From assembly GCA_017882185.1 (NCBI GenBank), contig JADGQA010000005.1, forward strand, positions 1-39,391: 39,391 nucleotides of DNA, written 5' to 3'. Numbering within the stretch: position 1 is the first letter of the stretch; every line of letters starts with the position of its first letter. Under the pieces are notes generated by a model. It made no database searches, was not told where the DNA came from, and worked only from the letters and a program-made list of their open reading frames with translations. This stretch comes from Bacteroidota bacterium. Lineage in GTDB: Bacteria; Bacteroidota; Ignavibacteria; UBA10030. Shown here in pieces: positions 18,340 to 27,015 of the stretch. A program made the position numbers and the translations under genes.

Positions 18340-19713
18340 ATGAATAGCCTCCTGATCATAGATGATGAAAAAAGCATTCGAGACTCGCTCAAAATGATCC
18401 TTGAATATGAGCGTTACGAGGTCGAATTCGCAGAGAATGGTGAGCAGGGATTGGCAAAACTCTCGAGTCAACCATGCGACCTTGTTCTGCTTGATGTCAA
18501 GATGGCGGGCATGGATGGGATGGAAGTGCTGCACCGTATTCGGGAAAAGAATACGGGTCTTCCCGTTATTATGATTTCAGGTCACGGCACGATCGAAACA
18601 GCGGTAGAGGCAACGAAGCTTGGGGCCTTCGACTTTCTTCCCAAGCCTTTGGACCGCGACAAACTACTCATCACAATTCGCAACGCAATCCAGCACGCCT
18701 CAATTGCAGAAGAGAACCGGAAACTCCAGGAGACTCTGGAAGGGAAACGCAAGATTCTCGGCGAGAGTGCCAAAATCAAAGAAATCCTTGCTATGATTGA
18801 ACGGGTAGCGCCGACAGACGCTCGCGTGTTTATAACGGGTGAAAATGGGACCGGAAAGGAGCTGGTTGCCAGGGCCATCCACCGGAGAAGCAAGCGTGCA
18901 TCAAATTCATTCGTTGAAGTAAACTGTGCAGCAATTCCAGCGGAGCTGATCGAATCGGAACTCTTTGGACACGAAAAGGGATCGTTCACAGGCGCATCGG
19001 CTCAGCGGATCGGAAAATTCGAACAGGCAGACGGTGGGACATTATTCCTTGATGAAATTGGCGACATGAGTCTGCAAGCCCAGGCAAAAGTATTGCGGGC
19101 ACTTGAGGAAGGCAAGGTCGAACGCGTCGGGGGAACAAAGTTAATTGCGGTTGATGTTCGGGTACTTGCTGCCACAAATAAGAATATCCTGGAAGAAATC
19201 GAGAAAAGGACATTTCGGAAAGATCTGTTTCACCGCTTGAACGTTATCCCGTTGCGAGTTCCACCGTTGCGCGAGCGAAAAGACGATATCCCGATTCTTG
19301 TCCGTGCGTTCATCGAGGATGTCTGTTCGAGAAATGGAATGGCAAGGAGATCCATAGGAGACGAGAGCCTTATGCAGCTTTCCGCGAGAGAATGGCCAGG
19401 CAATGTAAGGGAACTCCGGAATGCTGTCGAACGGCTCTTGATTCTCTCCTCGGGCCCTTCTCTTGATGTGGGGCTCCTCGACATACCAGGATCTTCCGCA
19501 AAAGGCGAACTGGATGAATTGCTCAGTAGCTCAGAGACTTTCCAGGATTTCAAAGACAAGGCGGAAGCGGCGTTCATCAAAAGACAGTTGGAAGTCCACA
19601 AATGGAATATCTCGAAAACGGCCGAAGCCCTTGATATTCAACGAAGTCACCTCTACACGAAAATGAAGAAATACGGCTTGGCGCGGGAAGAGGAAGATGA
19701 AGAAGAGTCGTGA
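18340..19713 (+). CDS. Sigma-54-dependent response regulator, NtrX/NtrC type
   Basis: The 457-aa protein has a receiver domain (1-118; Asp8-Asp9, phospho-acceptor Asp52, Lys in LPKPLD) and an AAA+ ATPase with Walker A GENGTGKE, the sigma-54 loop GSFTGA and Walker B GTLFLDEIGD. A C-terminal Fis-type HTH (HKWNISKTAEALDIQRSHLYTKMKKYG) follows, then an acidic tail. The GSFTGA loop keeps the key glycine, unlike the paralog at 4581. I start at ATG 18340; the frame is open to a TTG at 18325, which would add MKRET before it. The overall pattern resembles NtrX. No NtrY-like kinase is adjacent. Confidence 0.95.
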   Translation: MNSLLIIDDEKSIRDSLKMILEYERYEVEFAENGEQGLAKLSSQPCDLVLLDVKMAGMDGMEVLHRIREKNTGLPVIMISGHGTIETAVEATKLGAFDFLPKPLDRDKLLITIRNAIQHASIAEENRKLQETLEGKRKILGESAKIKEILAMIERVAPTDARVFITGENGTGKELVARAIHRRSKRASNSFVEVNCAAIPAELIESELFGHEKGSFTGASAQRIGKFEQADGGTLFLDEIGDMSLQAQAKVLRALEEGKVERVGGTKLIAVDVRVLAATNKNILEEIEKRTFRKDLFHRLNVIPLRVPPLRERKDDIPILVRAFIEDVCSRNGMARRSIGDESLMQLSAREWPGNVRELRNAVERLLILSSGPSLDVGLLDIPGSSAKGELDELLSSSETFQDFKDKAEAAFIKRQLEVHKWNISKTAEALDIQRSHLYTKMKKYGLAREEEDEEES

Positions 19714-19752
19714 GGAGATATCTGACGGCCGGACGACGGAAAGGAAAAATAC

Positions 19753-19908
19753 ATGAAAGGGGTTAACAACAGACAGAAGATGATCGTAACGCCCCGAGAA
19801 CACATTGAGAAGAGAACGCTAACCGCTCGAAAAATCAAAAGCAGAGAGATTGCGAAAAAGCTGAAGTTTGGAATGCAGAAGTCAAGATTCCAGAAGAAGA
19901 TTTTCTAG
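19753..19908 (+). CDS. Possible 51-aa highly basic protein
   Basis: An ATG 40 bases after the sigma-54 regulator opens a 51-codon frame ending with TAG at 19906-19908. The peptide is extremely rich in Lys and Arg (about 40 percent), with a centre reading TARKIKSREIAKKLKFG and an aromatic-basic end. There is no Cys and no membrane segment. Composition suggests nucleic-acid or ribosome binding if it is made. AAGGAAA lies shortly upstream as a possible ribosome site. I recognise no family; the alternative is chance coding in a purine-rich stretch. Confidence 0.4.
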   Translation: MKGVNNRQKMIVTPREHIEKRTLTARKIKSREIAKKLKFGMQKSRFQKKIF

Positions 19909-19933
19909 AAGGCCTGTTCCGCTGTAAGCTCCT

Positions 19934-20710
19934 TCAACCCGGTTTCCCGGCATTTACTCCCATCGATTTTTCTCCCGCCCTATGTCTTGTCCTTGCTGCT
20001 TCAAACATCAAGAGAGCACCCGAAACCGAAGCATTCAGCGATTCAAGCTTTCCATACATCGGAATCTTGACAAGAAAATCGCATTTCTCTTTCACCAGAC
20101 GCCGTATACCCTTTCCTTCATTTCCAACGACGAGAGCCGTTGGTCCACTGTAGTCGGCGTCGTAATAAGGCTTCTCAGCTGCCGAATCGGAACCAATAAT
20201 CCATAATCCGTAAGATTTGAGGTCATCAAGAGTCTGAGCGATATTGGTGACACGTGCAACGGGCATGTGTGAAGAGGCGCCTGCCGATGCTTTTGCGACA
20301 GTCTCGTTGACGGATGCGGAATGGTGTTTGGGAATGACAACTCCGTGTACTCCTGCACATTCCGCTGAGCGAATGAGAGCGCCGAGGTTCTGTGGATCTT
20401 CAATCTCGTCCAGTATGAGCAACAATGGCGGCTCGACTTTCTTCTGGGCAGCACTGAGAAGATCTTCCAGCTCGACGTATGACTTTGAACCGACCAACGC
20501 CACAATCCCCTGAGTGTGTTCATCGTTTGTCAACTCTTGCAGTCGTTCTATGTTTGTTTCGACGACCGGAATGCCCCTGCGTCTTGCTTGAAAACGGATT
20601 TTTTCCAGAACGGCAGAATGGCCGCCATGGAGAAGGAAGATTTTTTCAATCGGGGTTTCAGATTTGAGAGCTTCGAGAACCGGTTGTTTCCCGAAAATCA
20701 GGTCAGCCAT
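19934..20710 (-). CDS. rlmB: 23S rRNA (guanosine-2'-O-)-methyltransferase, TrmH family
   Basis: SPOUT-class methyltransferase of 258 residues that uses S-adenosylmethionine to methylate a ribose in RNA. The N-terminal substrate-binding domain begins IFGKQPVLEALKS, the usual RlmB start. The catalytic domain has the three TrmH motifs: DPQNLGALIRSAECAG, LVVGNEGKGIRRLVKEKCD and IPMYGKLESLNASVSGALLMFE. The RlmB target would be G2251 of 23S rRNA; a tRNA target is less likely given the N-terminal domain. It is the last gene of a long minus-strand run and faces the plus-strand regulator gene with no obvious terminator between them. Confidence 0.93.
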   Translation of the reverse strand: MADLIFGKQPVLEALKSETPIEKIFLLHGGHSAVLEKIRFQARRRGIPVVETNIERLQELTNDEHTQGIVALVGSKSYVELEDLLSAAQKKVEPPLLLILDEIEDPQNLGALIRSAECAGVHGVVIPKHHSASVNETVAKASAGASSHMPVARVTNIAQTLDDLKSYGLWIIGSDSAAEKPYYDADYSGPTALVVGNEGKGIRRLVKEKCDFLVKIPMYGKLESLNASVSGALLMFEAARTRHRAGEKSMGVNAGKPG

Positions 20711-20782
20711 GGGAAAATGAAATCATAGAGGGAATGGGGGAAAGGTGTTCATCATCTTCGTTCAAAACTCTATACAGTTAGC

Positions 20783-21217
20783 CTACGTAGTCTGCGCTTT
20801 CTTGAGTTCACGTTTCTCAAGAATTCTCCCAACCGCAAACAAGGCAATTCCCGCGAGAAAGAAGTACAGTTCAGTCCATTCATCATTTCTTGTCACGCCG
20901 TAAAACAATCCTGCTCCGACTGTCACAAATCCCATCGCTTCGAGGAATTTGAAGATGAGGATTGACCGTGATGGCTTGAATTGCTTCTTCATCACAGTTC
21001 GGAGTGCCTGCTCTTCGATCCTTCCGGACAATTGTCCACTCTTGTTAAGAATGACCACAGGCACGGCAAGTACGTACTCTCGGTACTTCGGATGATCCTC
21101 CTTGAGAACCTGCTCTTCAATATGAAATGGATATTCCTTCTGCAACTTCAAGAGTATCTCCTTTGCCTCGCGGCAGAGCCCGCAGTCTTCTGTCGTGTAC
21201 AACTCAACGGTATTCAT
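20783..21217 (-). CDS. Glutaredoxin-like protein with two C-terminal membrane helices
   Basis: The 144-aa protein starts with a thioredoxin-fold domain (1-78) carrying a CGLC redox motif in YTTEDCGLCREAKEIL and the cis-Pro segment AVPVVIL. The C-terminal 60 residues form two hydrophobic helices (FLEAMGFVTVGAGLFYGV and LYFFLAGIALFAVGRIL) separated by a short polar turn, ending in a basic tail. The redox domain would therefore be tethered to the inner membrane, probably facing the cytoplasm. Its ATG overlaps the lgt stop (ATGA), suggesting a job linked to the envelope. No partner is identified. Confidence 0.85.
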   Translation of the reverse strand: MNTVELYTTEDCGLCREAKEILLKLQKEYPFHIEEQVLKEDHPKYREYVLAVPVVILNKSGQLSGRIEEQALRTVMKKQFKPSRSILIFKFLEAMGFVTVGAGLFYGVTRNDEWTELYFFLAGIALFAVGRILEKRELKKAQTT

Positions 21218-22029
21218 TGCGCCCGCGGCATCTTCCTGTAATAGATTAACAACAAGGTCCCCAGCAACATCAGCGGGATAGAGATGAGTTGAGCCTCACT
21301 CAATCCGAACGCAAATCGTGGATTGATCCTGAAAAACTCAATCGAAAATCGTTCGGCGCCCGCTATGAGCAGGTACAGTGCAAACATTGCCCCATCGGGT
21401 TTGATCGATCTCCGGTATTTCCACATAACCATAAAGAGGATCGTGCAGAGGATGAACTCGTAGACTGGAGTGGGATGACACGGAGTATTATCGGGGACGA
21501 TGCCGTTGGGATAATGACTGGTAATTTCGGGGAACGGTCTGAATGCAACGGAAGGGGGATACGTTCCTTTTGAATAGTCGGTTCCCCAAGGAAGATTCGT
21601 CGGAAAACCGTAGTCACCGTCTCCTGCAAAATGACAACCGAGACGTGCGACTCCATACCCCAGAAGAAGTGCCGGGGAAGTAGCATCTGAAATTATCTTG
21701 AATCCGATTTTGATTTTCCGGGAATACCCGTAAATGCAAAGCGTCGCGAGTATGAACCCGCCGTACCACGTCAAGCCGCTTGGCGACAGCGCCTCCCGAA
21801 GCGGATCGGCGACAAAATCACTCCAGCTTTCAACCAGGAAAAGCAGTTTTGAGCCCACGATTCCCGCCACAAGACCAATAAGGATAATGTTGTTTGCTAT
21901 CGACGGATCGAGCTTTCTTCTCTTTAGATCAAGCGCCAGGAAATAGTTGGCCGTGAGAAAGCCGAGTGCCATCATCAATCCGAAGCTATAGATCGAAATC
22001 GGTCCTATTTGAAAGAGGCGTGGACACAT
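21214..22029 (-). CDS. lgt: Prolipoprotein diacylglyceryl transferase
   Basis: Inner-membrane enzyme that moves a diacylglyceryl group from phosphatidylglycerol to the lipobox Cys of prolipoproteins. The 271-aa protein has about seven hydrophobic helices, the N-terminal pattern IGPISIYSFGLMMALGFL, the Lgt signature GYGVARLGCHFAGDGDYG, the LTWYGGF segment with Tyr/His-region residues and the C-terminal AERFSIEFFR. All core segments are intact. It forms a coupled pair with the membrane glutaredoxin. At least one putative client, the NlpC/P60 lipoprotein at 32711, is encoded in this window. Confidence 0.96.
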   Translation of the reverse strand: MCPRLFQIGPISIYSFGLMMALGFLTANYFLALDLKRRKLDPSIANNIILIGLVAGIVGSKLLFLVESWSDFVADPLREALSPSGLTWYGGFILATLCIYGYSRKIKIGFKIISDATSPALLLGYGVARLGCHFAGDGDYGFPTNLPWGTDYSKGTYPPSVAFRPFPEITSHYPNGIVPDNTPCHPTPVYEFILCTILFMVMWKYRRSIKPDGAMFALYLLIAGAERFSIEFFRINPRFAFGLSEAQLISIPLMLLGTLLLIYYRKMPRAQ

Positions 22030-22055
22030 CGTAGGGGGATTCCTTCAGTCTTGAC

Positions 22056-22454
22056 CTAACGGTGAACTTGTTCTTCGGAGTATACGATGAATGGTTTCCT
22101 CGAAGTGTTCTTTACTTCGATAGCACGGGAAGAAATGGTCAGCAGAAACTTGTTCAAAATGCCGTCGACGTTTATGATGGAGAGGTCATATTTGCCTTTG
22201 AGTCTGGGGTGAAGGACAGTTCCGCGTGCCCTTCCTTTTCCCGGAACAAGATTCTCCGGAACGCGGAGGCCATGAATTTTCAGTTGAATCATTTCCCCTT
22301 CGATGCCTGACTCGAGGGGAATCTCATACTTGAAACTCACAAATTCTCTCACCGTTTGGACGACAAATGCAGTGACCGGTTCGCCCGTATCGGGGTCCGT
22401 CGTGTGCAGGACATGAATCGTGTATTCTGGTTCGTGTTTTTTCTTCTCGCTCAT
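22056..22454 (-). CDS. Conserved-looking small protein of unknown function
   Basis: A 132-aa protein that I do not recognise. It begins with a charged segment (MSEKKKHEPEYTI) and is then predicted to be mostly beta strands with alternating hydrophobic residues and conserved-looking Gly/Pro turns (for example ESGIEGEMIQLKIHGLRVP and RARGTVLHPRLKGKYDL). It has no Cys, signal peptide or membrane helix. Its ATG overlaps the hisS stop (ATGA) and it ends 26 bases before lgt, so it is part of that operon. Coding is supported by the coupling and the compact fit between two certain genes. Confidence 0.8.
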   Translation of the reverse strand: MSEKKKHEPEYTIHVLHTTDPDTGEPVTAFVVQTVREFVSFKYEIPLESGIEGEMIQLKIHGLRVPENLVPGKGRARGTVLHPRLKGKYDLSIINVDGILNKFLLTISSRAIEVKNTSRKPFIVYSEEQVHR

Positions 22455-23707
22455 GCAGATCGAAGAGCATCCTCGATTTTCTCGAGCTCAATAAGTTGCT
22501 CCGTACCTGTCTTCATATTCTTCATCCTTGCCGTTCCGGACTTCAACTCGGAGTCTCCGATAACGAGAACGTGTACGGCCTCCTGGCGATTCGCCTCACG
22601 CATTTGCGCTTTAAGGCTGCGGCCCAGATAATCCAGTTCAACAGGAATGCCAAGAGAACGGAGCCGCGTCGCTTTCACAAAAGCCCACGATCGTGATTGT
22701 TCATCCAGACCAATAATGAATACCGCGGGAACCCGTTGCTTCGTCTGCACGGATCCCGTTTTCTGAAGAACCATCATGAGCCGCTCCATTCCCGCGGCGA
22801 ACCCCACACCCGGCGTCGGTTTCCCTCCCAATTCTTCCACAAGCAAATCATAGCGCCCGCCACCTGCGAGAGCATCCTGAGACCCCAGAGCCGTGCTGGT
22901 AATCTCAAAAGCTGTCTTGGTGTAATAATCGAGACCTCGGACCAGCCTTCCGTTGATGAGAAACGGTATCTTCAGCGCCCCCAGCGCCGACTGGACGCCG
23001 TCGAAGTGAGCGGCACACTCGCTGCACAAAAAATCCTTCATCAGCGGCACATCGTTCGTTGCTAGTTGATCTCTTTCGTCCTTGGAATCGAGAACGCGCA
23101 ATGGATTTTGTTGAAGCCGCGCCTGGCTTTCCGGAGAAAGCTTATTGACGATCTTCTGGAGCTCCCCAACGAGTTTCTTCTTGTAGATCGGCCGGCAATT
23201 CGGGCAACCAACAGAGTTGATGAACAAGGTGGTCTCTTTGATGCCGAGGCTCCGATACACCTCCAGCGGTATCAACATGATTTCGACGTCAAGCTGCGGG
23301 GAGGATGATCCAAGAGCCTCAACTCCAAACTGATGGAATTGACGCAATCGTCCTGCCTGGGGGCGTTCTTGTCGAAACATCGGGCCAACATAGTATAATT
23401 TCGACAGAGGTGACTGTTCGCCAAGGTTATTTTGAACATACGCCCTGATGACAGAAGCCGTTCCCTCCGGGCGCAGAGTCAGACTTTCTTCGCTACGATC
23501 CAGGAATGTGTACATCTCTTTGCTGACAATATCCGTGAGTTCTCCAATGCTTCGTGAGAACAGCGAGGTTTGCTCAAAAATCGGTGTCCGGATCTCCTGA
23601 TAATTGTAAGCCATCATCACGCGCCTGATGGCTTCTTCCGCCGCTTGCCATATTGCGGAATCGGCGGGTAGAATGTCTTTTGTGCCTCTGATGGACTTAA
23701 GCGTCAC
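22451..23707 (-). CDS. hisS: Histidyl-tRNA synthetase
   Basis: Class II aminoacyl-tRNA synthetase that charges tRNA-His. I start it at the GTG at 23705-23707, which gives 418 residues beginning just before the usual KSIRGTKDILP; the open frame extends upstream to an ATG at 23773 without family support. Motif 1 region (YNYQEIRTPIFEQTSLF), motif 2 (LRPEGTASVIRAY with FRQERPQAGRLRQFHQFG), histidine motifs LVRGLDYYTKTAFE and AGGGRYDLL, motif 3 (PGVGFAAGMERL) and the anticodon-binding domain (LRSLGIPVELDYLGRSLKAQMREA) are all present. It overlaps the unknown gene downstream by four bases. Confidence 0.96.
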   Translation of the reverse strand: MTLKSIRGTKDILPADSAIWQAAEEAIRRVMMAYNYQEIRTPIFEQTSLFSRSIGELTDIVSKEMYTFLDRSEESLTLRPEGTASVIRAYVQNNLGEQSPLSKLYYVGPMFRQERPQAGRLRQFHQFGVEALGSSSPQLDVEIMLIPLEVYRSLGIKETTLFINSVGCPNCRPIYKKKLVGELQKIVNKLSPESQARLQQNPLRVLDSKDERDQLATNDVPLMKDFLCSECAAHFDGVQSALGALKIPFLINGRLVRGLDYYTKTAFEITSTALGSQDALAGGGRYDLLVEELGGKPTPGVGFAAGMERLMMVLQKTGSVQTKQRVPAVFIIGLDEQSRSWAFVKATRLRSLGIPVELDYLGRSLKAQMREANRQEAVHVLVIGDSELKSGTARMKNMKTGTEQLIELEKIEDALRSA

Positions 23708-23784
23708 GGTGCGGTGCCTTTCCGGATGTAGCACTATATCGGGGTGCTGGTGTCGCCAATTCCCGTGCGACACGAAACAACAAT

Positions 23785-24255
23785 CTAGGATTCAAAGTAC
23801 GTCGATTCTTCCTGTTTGAATATTTGAAGAATCTCGGAAGGAGATTCGGCGTTGATGAGTTTCTTGCGAAACTCTTCTTTGTTCATGAGGCGCGAAATGC
23901 GGCTGAGGAGTTTGATGTGAGGTCCGACCGAATTGTCTTTGCCGACAAGCAGGAAAATGATGCGAACGGGTTGATCGTCAAGCGACTGATAGTCAATAGG
24001 CTGGTCCGTAATAGCGAATGCCGCCACAATGTCCTGGACGGCGTCCGTTTTCCCGTGCGGAATTGCGAACCCCGATCCCACGCCCGTCGACATGATTTTC
24101 TCGCGTTCGAGAATGGCCATTCGCATTTTCTCCTTATCAATGACGCGGTCGCTGGTTGCAGCGAGCTCGATCATTGCGTTCAAGATCTCGGCTTTGGTTG
24201 TTCCCGGGAGCTTTGTGACAATTACTTTCTCATTCAATATATCGGTTATCTTCAT
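23785..24255 (-). CDS. ptsN: PTS IIA-like nitrogen-regulatory protein PtsN
   Basis: A 156-aa IIA(Ntr)/fructose-type domain. It has the N-terminal TDILNEKVIV, the phosphorylation site His67 in SGFAIPHGKTDAV, and the closing RLMNKEEFRKKLINAESPSEIL. Start ATG 24253-24255 matches the family; a longer frame to 24300 is unlikely. No PTS sugar transporter genes are nearby, so a regulatory role (EI-Ntr, NPr chain) is likely. Its presence fits with the two sigma-54 activators in the window, since ptsN is often linked to rpoN, although rpoN itself is not here. Confidence 0.9.
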   Translation of the reverse strand: MKITDILNEKVIVTKLPGTTKAEILNAMIELAATSDRVIDKEKMRMAILEREKIMSTGVGSGFAIPHGKTDAVQDIVAAFAITDQPIDYQSLDDQPVRIIFLLVGKDNSVGPHIKLLSRISRLMNKEEFRKKLINAESPSEILQIFKQEESTYFES

Positions 24256-24281
24256 TATCGTTCTATGTTGTTGGACAAGGG

Positions 24282-26792
24282 CTATCCTTCTTTGATCCAC
24301 GCTAATAATTTTTTCTCGTATTCTTCTGCAAGTTGTTCAGCCTTCGCCGGGTCTTTGGACTCCGCGAAAATGTGAAACATCGGACGTGTTCGGTCGGGGT
24401 TGAGAAGTACTGACGTACATTTTCCAGAGTTGTCCGGATAGAGCCTGACTCCCTCGATGAGATCCCTCGGAATAGATTCGGTGTCCTTCATCAAGCGACG
24501 CATCACCCCGCCCTTGCTGTTGAAAGAGCAAGGGATATTCTTACGAACAGAATGGAGGCGGGGTGTTTCACGATCGATTTCGCCGAAACGTTTCTTGGTC
24601 AGAGCCATGCACTCAAGCACTTTTGCCACGGAGTACATTGCGTCTGATGCAAAAAGGAATTCGTTGAAGATAAAGCCGCCCTTGGATCCCCCGACAAACT
24701 TTATTTCCTTGTCGGCTGCAGCCTCCATCAGAGCAAGGTGACTGTCACGCGTCTTCACAACTTCCAACTGCATCTCCTTCGCGAGCATGTCGACTTCTCC
24801 GGAAGCGGTGATCGGCACTGCGATTTTTTTGTTCTGAGGATTCGCGAGGGCTACGAACTTCGTCACCAAGGTAAGCAATCGGTCGCTGTCAATGGCAAAG
24901 CCGTTTTCGTCAACGACGAAAAGTCGTTCTGCTCCGGGATTCAGCATGCAACCGACGTCATATTTAAGGGACGTTACAACGTAGGAAAGCTCCCGTATAG
25001 ATTCAGCAATTTCGGCCTCCGTGCGGGTAAGTTTGCGACTGTCCAGGTAAGCGTGCAACGACACGGCTTGCACATTCAGATTGCCGAGAATATGGGGAAA
25101 AATCGTGGATGCAATTCCGTTCGAATAGTCGACCACCAGCTTCAAACTTGCCGTCCGAATCGCCTGAGTATTGATTGTTGCAATGAATCGGTCAATGTAG
25201 CTTTCGGTCGTGCGTTCCGGGAAAGTAATCATGCCGACGGCATCATAGGGCGAACGTGCAAAGTCTTCTCCAAAGAATAAACGTTCGACCGATTTAGTCT
25301 TATAGGAAGGAAGATCTTTACCGTCGGCGTCAAAAAAAATGATATCTGTATAGTTCTTGTTGTAGGGTGACTTGCGGACGTGAATTCCTCCTTTTTCGGT
25401 CCCCGTCCTCAACTCGTGGCGCACGATCGGAATTGAGCTTGTCCGCAGATCGCTGCAGTGAACTCCTGCTGACATTAGTCCCGTCATCACGGCGCGGTTA
25501 ATCATCCTGGAAACATTGTCTGCATCCCTGGATGTCACAGCGGTGGAGCCGGACCCGAGGAATGCCCCAAACGCCGCACCCAATTTTGCCCCAAATTCCG
25601 GGTTCATATCAATATTGGATATCCCAGTAACACGGGCTTCAGTGAAGAGCTCACGCAACCACCGATCTTCCCAGACCAGGCTTCGCGTAACCGTGGCCCC
25701 ATCTTCGACGGTCTTGTTGGGCCACAGCTTGATGTTGGAAAATAACTTCCCCTTGTTCCCAATGACGCATTGATCCCCGATAAATATGTTTTCTGCGAGG
25801 ACTACATCTTCTCCGATAATGCATTTTTCTCCGATGACGTCTGAAACAATTTCGGTTCGCGCTCCCACCTGCGTTCCATTCCATATTACTGCGTTTCTCA
25901 GGATCGATCCCGGGAATATCTCGCAGTCATTCCCGATGACGGTGTTGCTCAACGTTACGTCGGGAAAAATGTGCGTGTTTTTTCCGATGACATTGTTTCC
26001 GGTGAAGTTCTTTTCACCCGATTCGATTCTGGCATTCGCCCCTACTATAGCATTTCCTTTTTTCGTTCCGTCGATCGAAACCTTCACCAGTCCTCGCAAT
26101 ACGTCAAGGTGAGCTTCCTGATATTCATTCAAATTTCCGATATCGCGCCAGTAGCCCTCAGCGACGTATCCGTACAGGCCAAGGTCATGTTCCAGCATCG
26201 CAGGGAACAGATTCTTGCTAAAATCATACTCTTCCCGCGGCGGCACCATATCCAGGATTTCGGGTTCGAGAATATAGATACCGGTATTGATTGTGTCGCT
26301 AAACACTTCTCCCCACGAAGGCTTTTCCAGGAACCGCGTAATCTTGCCGTCATCTTGAGTCAGCACGACGCCGAATTGCAGAGGATTCGAAACGCGTGTT
26401 AGCAGAAGTGTAGCCTTTGCCTTTTTCTGATCGTGGAATCGAATTGCCGCAGAAAGGTCAAAGTCGGTCAGTACATCGCCACTGATAATGATAAAACGCT
26501 CGTCCAGGAAATCCTTGGCGTTTCGAACACTTCCGGCAGTTCCGAAATCCGCCTCTGCCTTTCGGTACTGCATCTTGACGCCAAACGCATCTCCAGACCC
26601 AAAATAGTTCGAGATAATTTCGGGCTGATAGTAAAGAGTCGAAACGATGTTCGTAATTCCGTGCTTTCTAAGCAGTTCTATGATGAGTTCCATCATGGGT
26701 TTATTTGCCACGGGAACCATCGGCTTCGGAATGTTGCAGGTGAGAGGTCGTAGACGCGTACCGAACCCCCCTGCCATGATTACAGCTTTCAT
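24282..26792 (-). CDS. Sugar-1-phosphate nucleotidyltransferase fused to a phosphomannomutase-like domain
   Basis: An 836-aa two-enzyme architecture. Residues 1-235 form a nucleotidyltransferase (MKAVIMAGGFGTRLRPLT, IPKPMVPVANKPM, SGDVLTDFDL). Residues about 250-370 are hexapeptide repeats of a left-handed beta helix. Residues about 380-836 follow the phosphohexomutase fold. The fusion is known from other bacteria as mannose-1-phosphate guanylyltransferase. The mutase half lacks the usual active-site motifs: the TASHNP serine loop reads HVRKSPYN, the metal DxDxDR site reads NPGAER, and the sugar loop reads VGGSKGG, so it may be non-catalytic or regulatory. I start at the ATG at 26790-26792. 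Likely role: GDP-mannose or related NDP-sugar supply for surface glycans. Confidence 0.9.
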   Translation of the reverse strand: MKAVIMAGGFGTRLRPLTCNIPKPMVPVANKPMMELIIELLRKHGITNIVSTLYYQPEIISNYFGSGDAFGVKMQYRKAEADFGTAGSVRNAKDFLDERFIIISGDVLTDFDLSAAIRFHDQKKAKATLLLTRVSNPLQFGVVLTQDDGKITRFLEKPSWGEVFSDTINTGIYILEPEILDMVPPREEYDFSKNLFPAMLEHDLGLYGYVAEGYWRDIGNLNEYQEAHLDVLRGLVKVSIDGTKKGNAIVGANARIESGEKNFTGNNVIGKNTHIFPDVTLSNTVIGNDCEIFPGSILRNAVIWNGTQVGARTEIVSDVIGEKCIIGEDVVLAENIFIGDQCVIGNKGKLFSNIKLWPNKTVEDGATVTRSLVWEDRWLRELFTEARVTGISNIDMNPEFGAKLGAAFGAFLGSGSTAVTSRDADNVSRMINRAVMTGLMSAGVHCSDLRTSSIPIVRHELRTGTEKGGIHVRKSPYNKNYTDIIFFDADGKDLPSYKTKSVERLFFGEDFARSPYDAVGMITFPERTTESYIDRFIATINTQAIRTASLKLVVDYSNGIASTIFPHILGNLNVQAVSLHAYLDSRKLTRTEAEIAESIRELSYVVTSLKYDVGCMLNPGAERLFVVDENGFAIDSDRLLTLVTKFVALANPQNKKIAVPITASGEVDMLAKEMQLEVVKTRDSHLALMEAAADKEIKFVGGSKGGFIFNEFLFASDAMYSVAKVLECMALTKKRFGEIDRETPRLHSVRKNIPCSFNSKGGVMRRLMKDTESIPRDLIEGVRLYPDNSGKCTSVLLNPDRTRPMFHIFAESKDPAKAEQLAEEYEKKLLAWIKEG

Positions 26793-26955
26793 AAGAACCA
26801 GGCCGAAAAGTGCTACTCTCCCTATAATATCCAAAAAAAAGCAGAGAAAAAAACGGACGAAGAATTGAGGCTAAGGCTATTTCGAAACGGGAATCTAGCG
26901 AGAGCCAATCCGAACCTAAGCTTTCAGATTATCGTTTGATATAGATCCTGATTGC

Positions 26956-26984
26956 TTGACTTTAGGCCTAAAATGGGCTAAATT
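26956..26984 (+). promoter_or_regulatory. Predicted sigma-70 promoter for the GAF-GGDEF-like gene
   Basis: TTGACT (26956-26961), exactly 17 bases, TAAATT (26979-26984). The predicted start near 26991 leaves a 25-base leader before the ATG at 27016. This argues against the TTG at 26956 being a start codon. Confidence 0.72.
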
Positions 26985-27015
26985 TACATATGTTTGGGGC
27001 GGAATAAGGCTCCTA

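Noticed and set aside
26989-26996. TATGTTTG, matching the Bacteroidia -7 box TAnnTTTG
   Set aside because: The nearest TTG upstream at a fitting distance is absent (30 bases instead of about 19-21), while TTGACT-17-TAAATT fits a -35/-10 promoter exactly.
26956-27015. TTG start adding 20 residues to the GAF-GGDEF-like protein
   Set aside because: That TTG is the -35 box of the predicted promoter, so it would be upstream of the transcription start.
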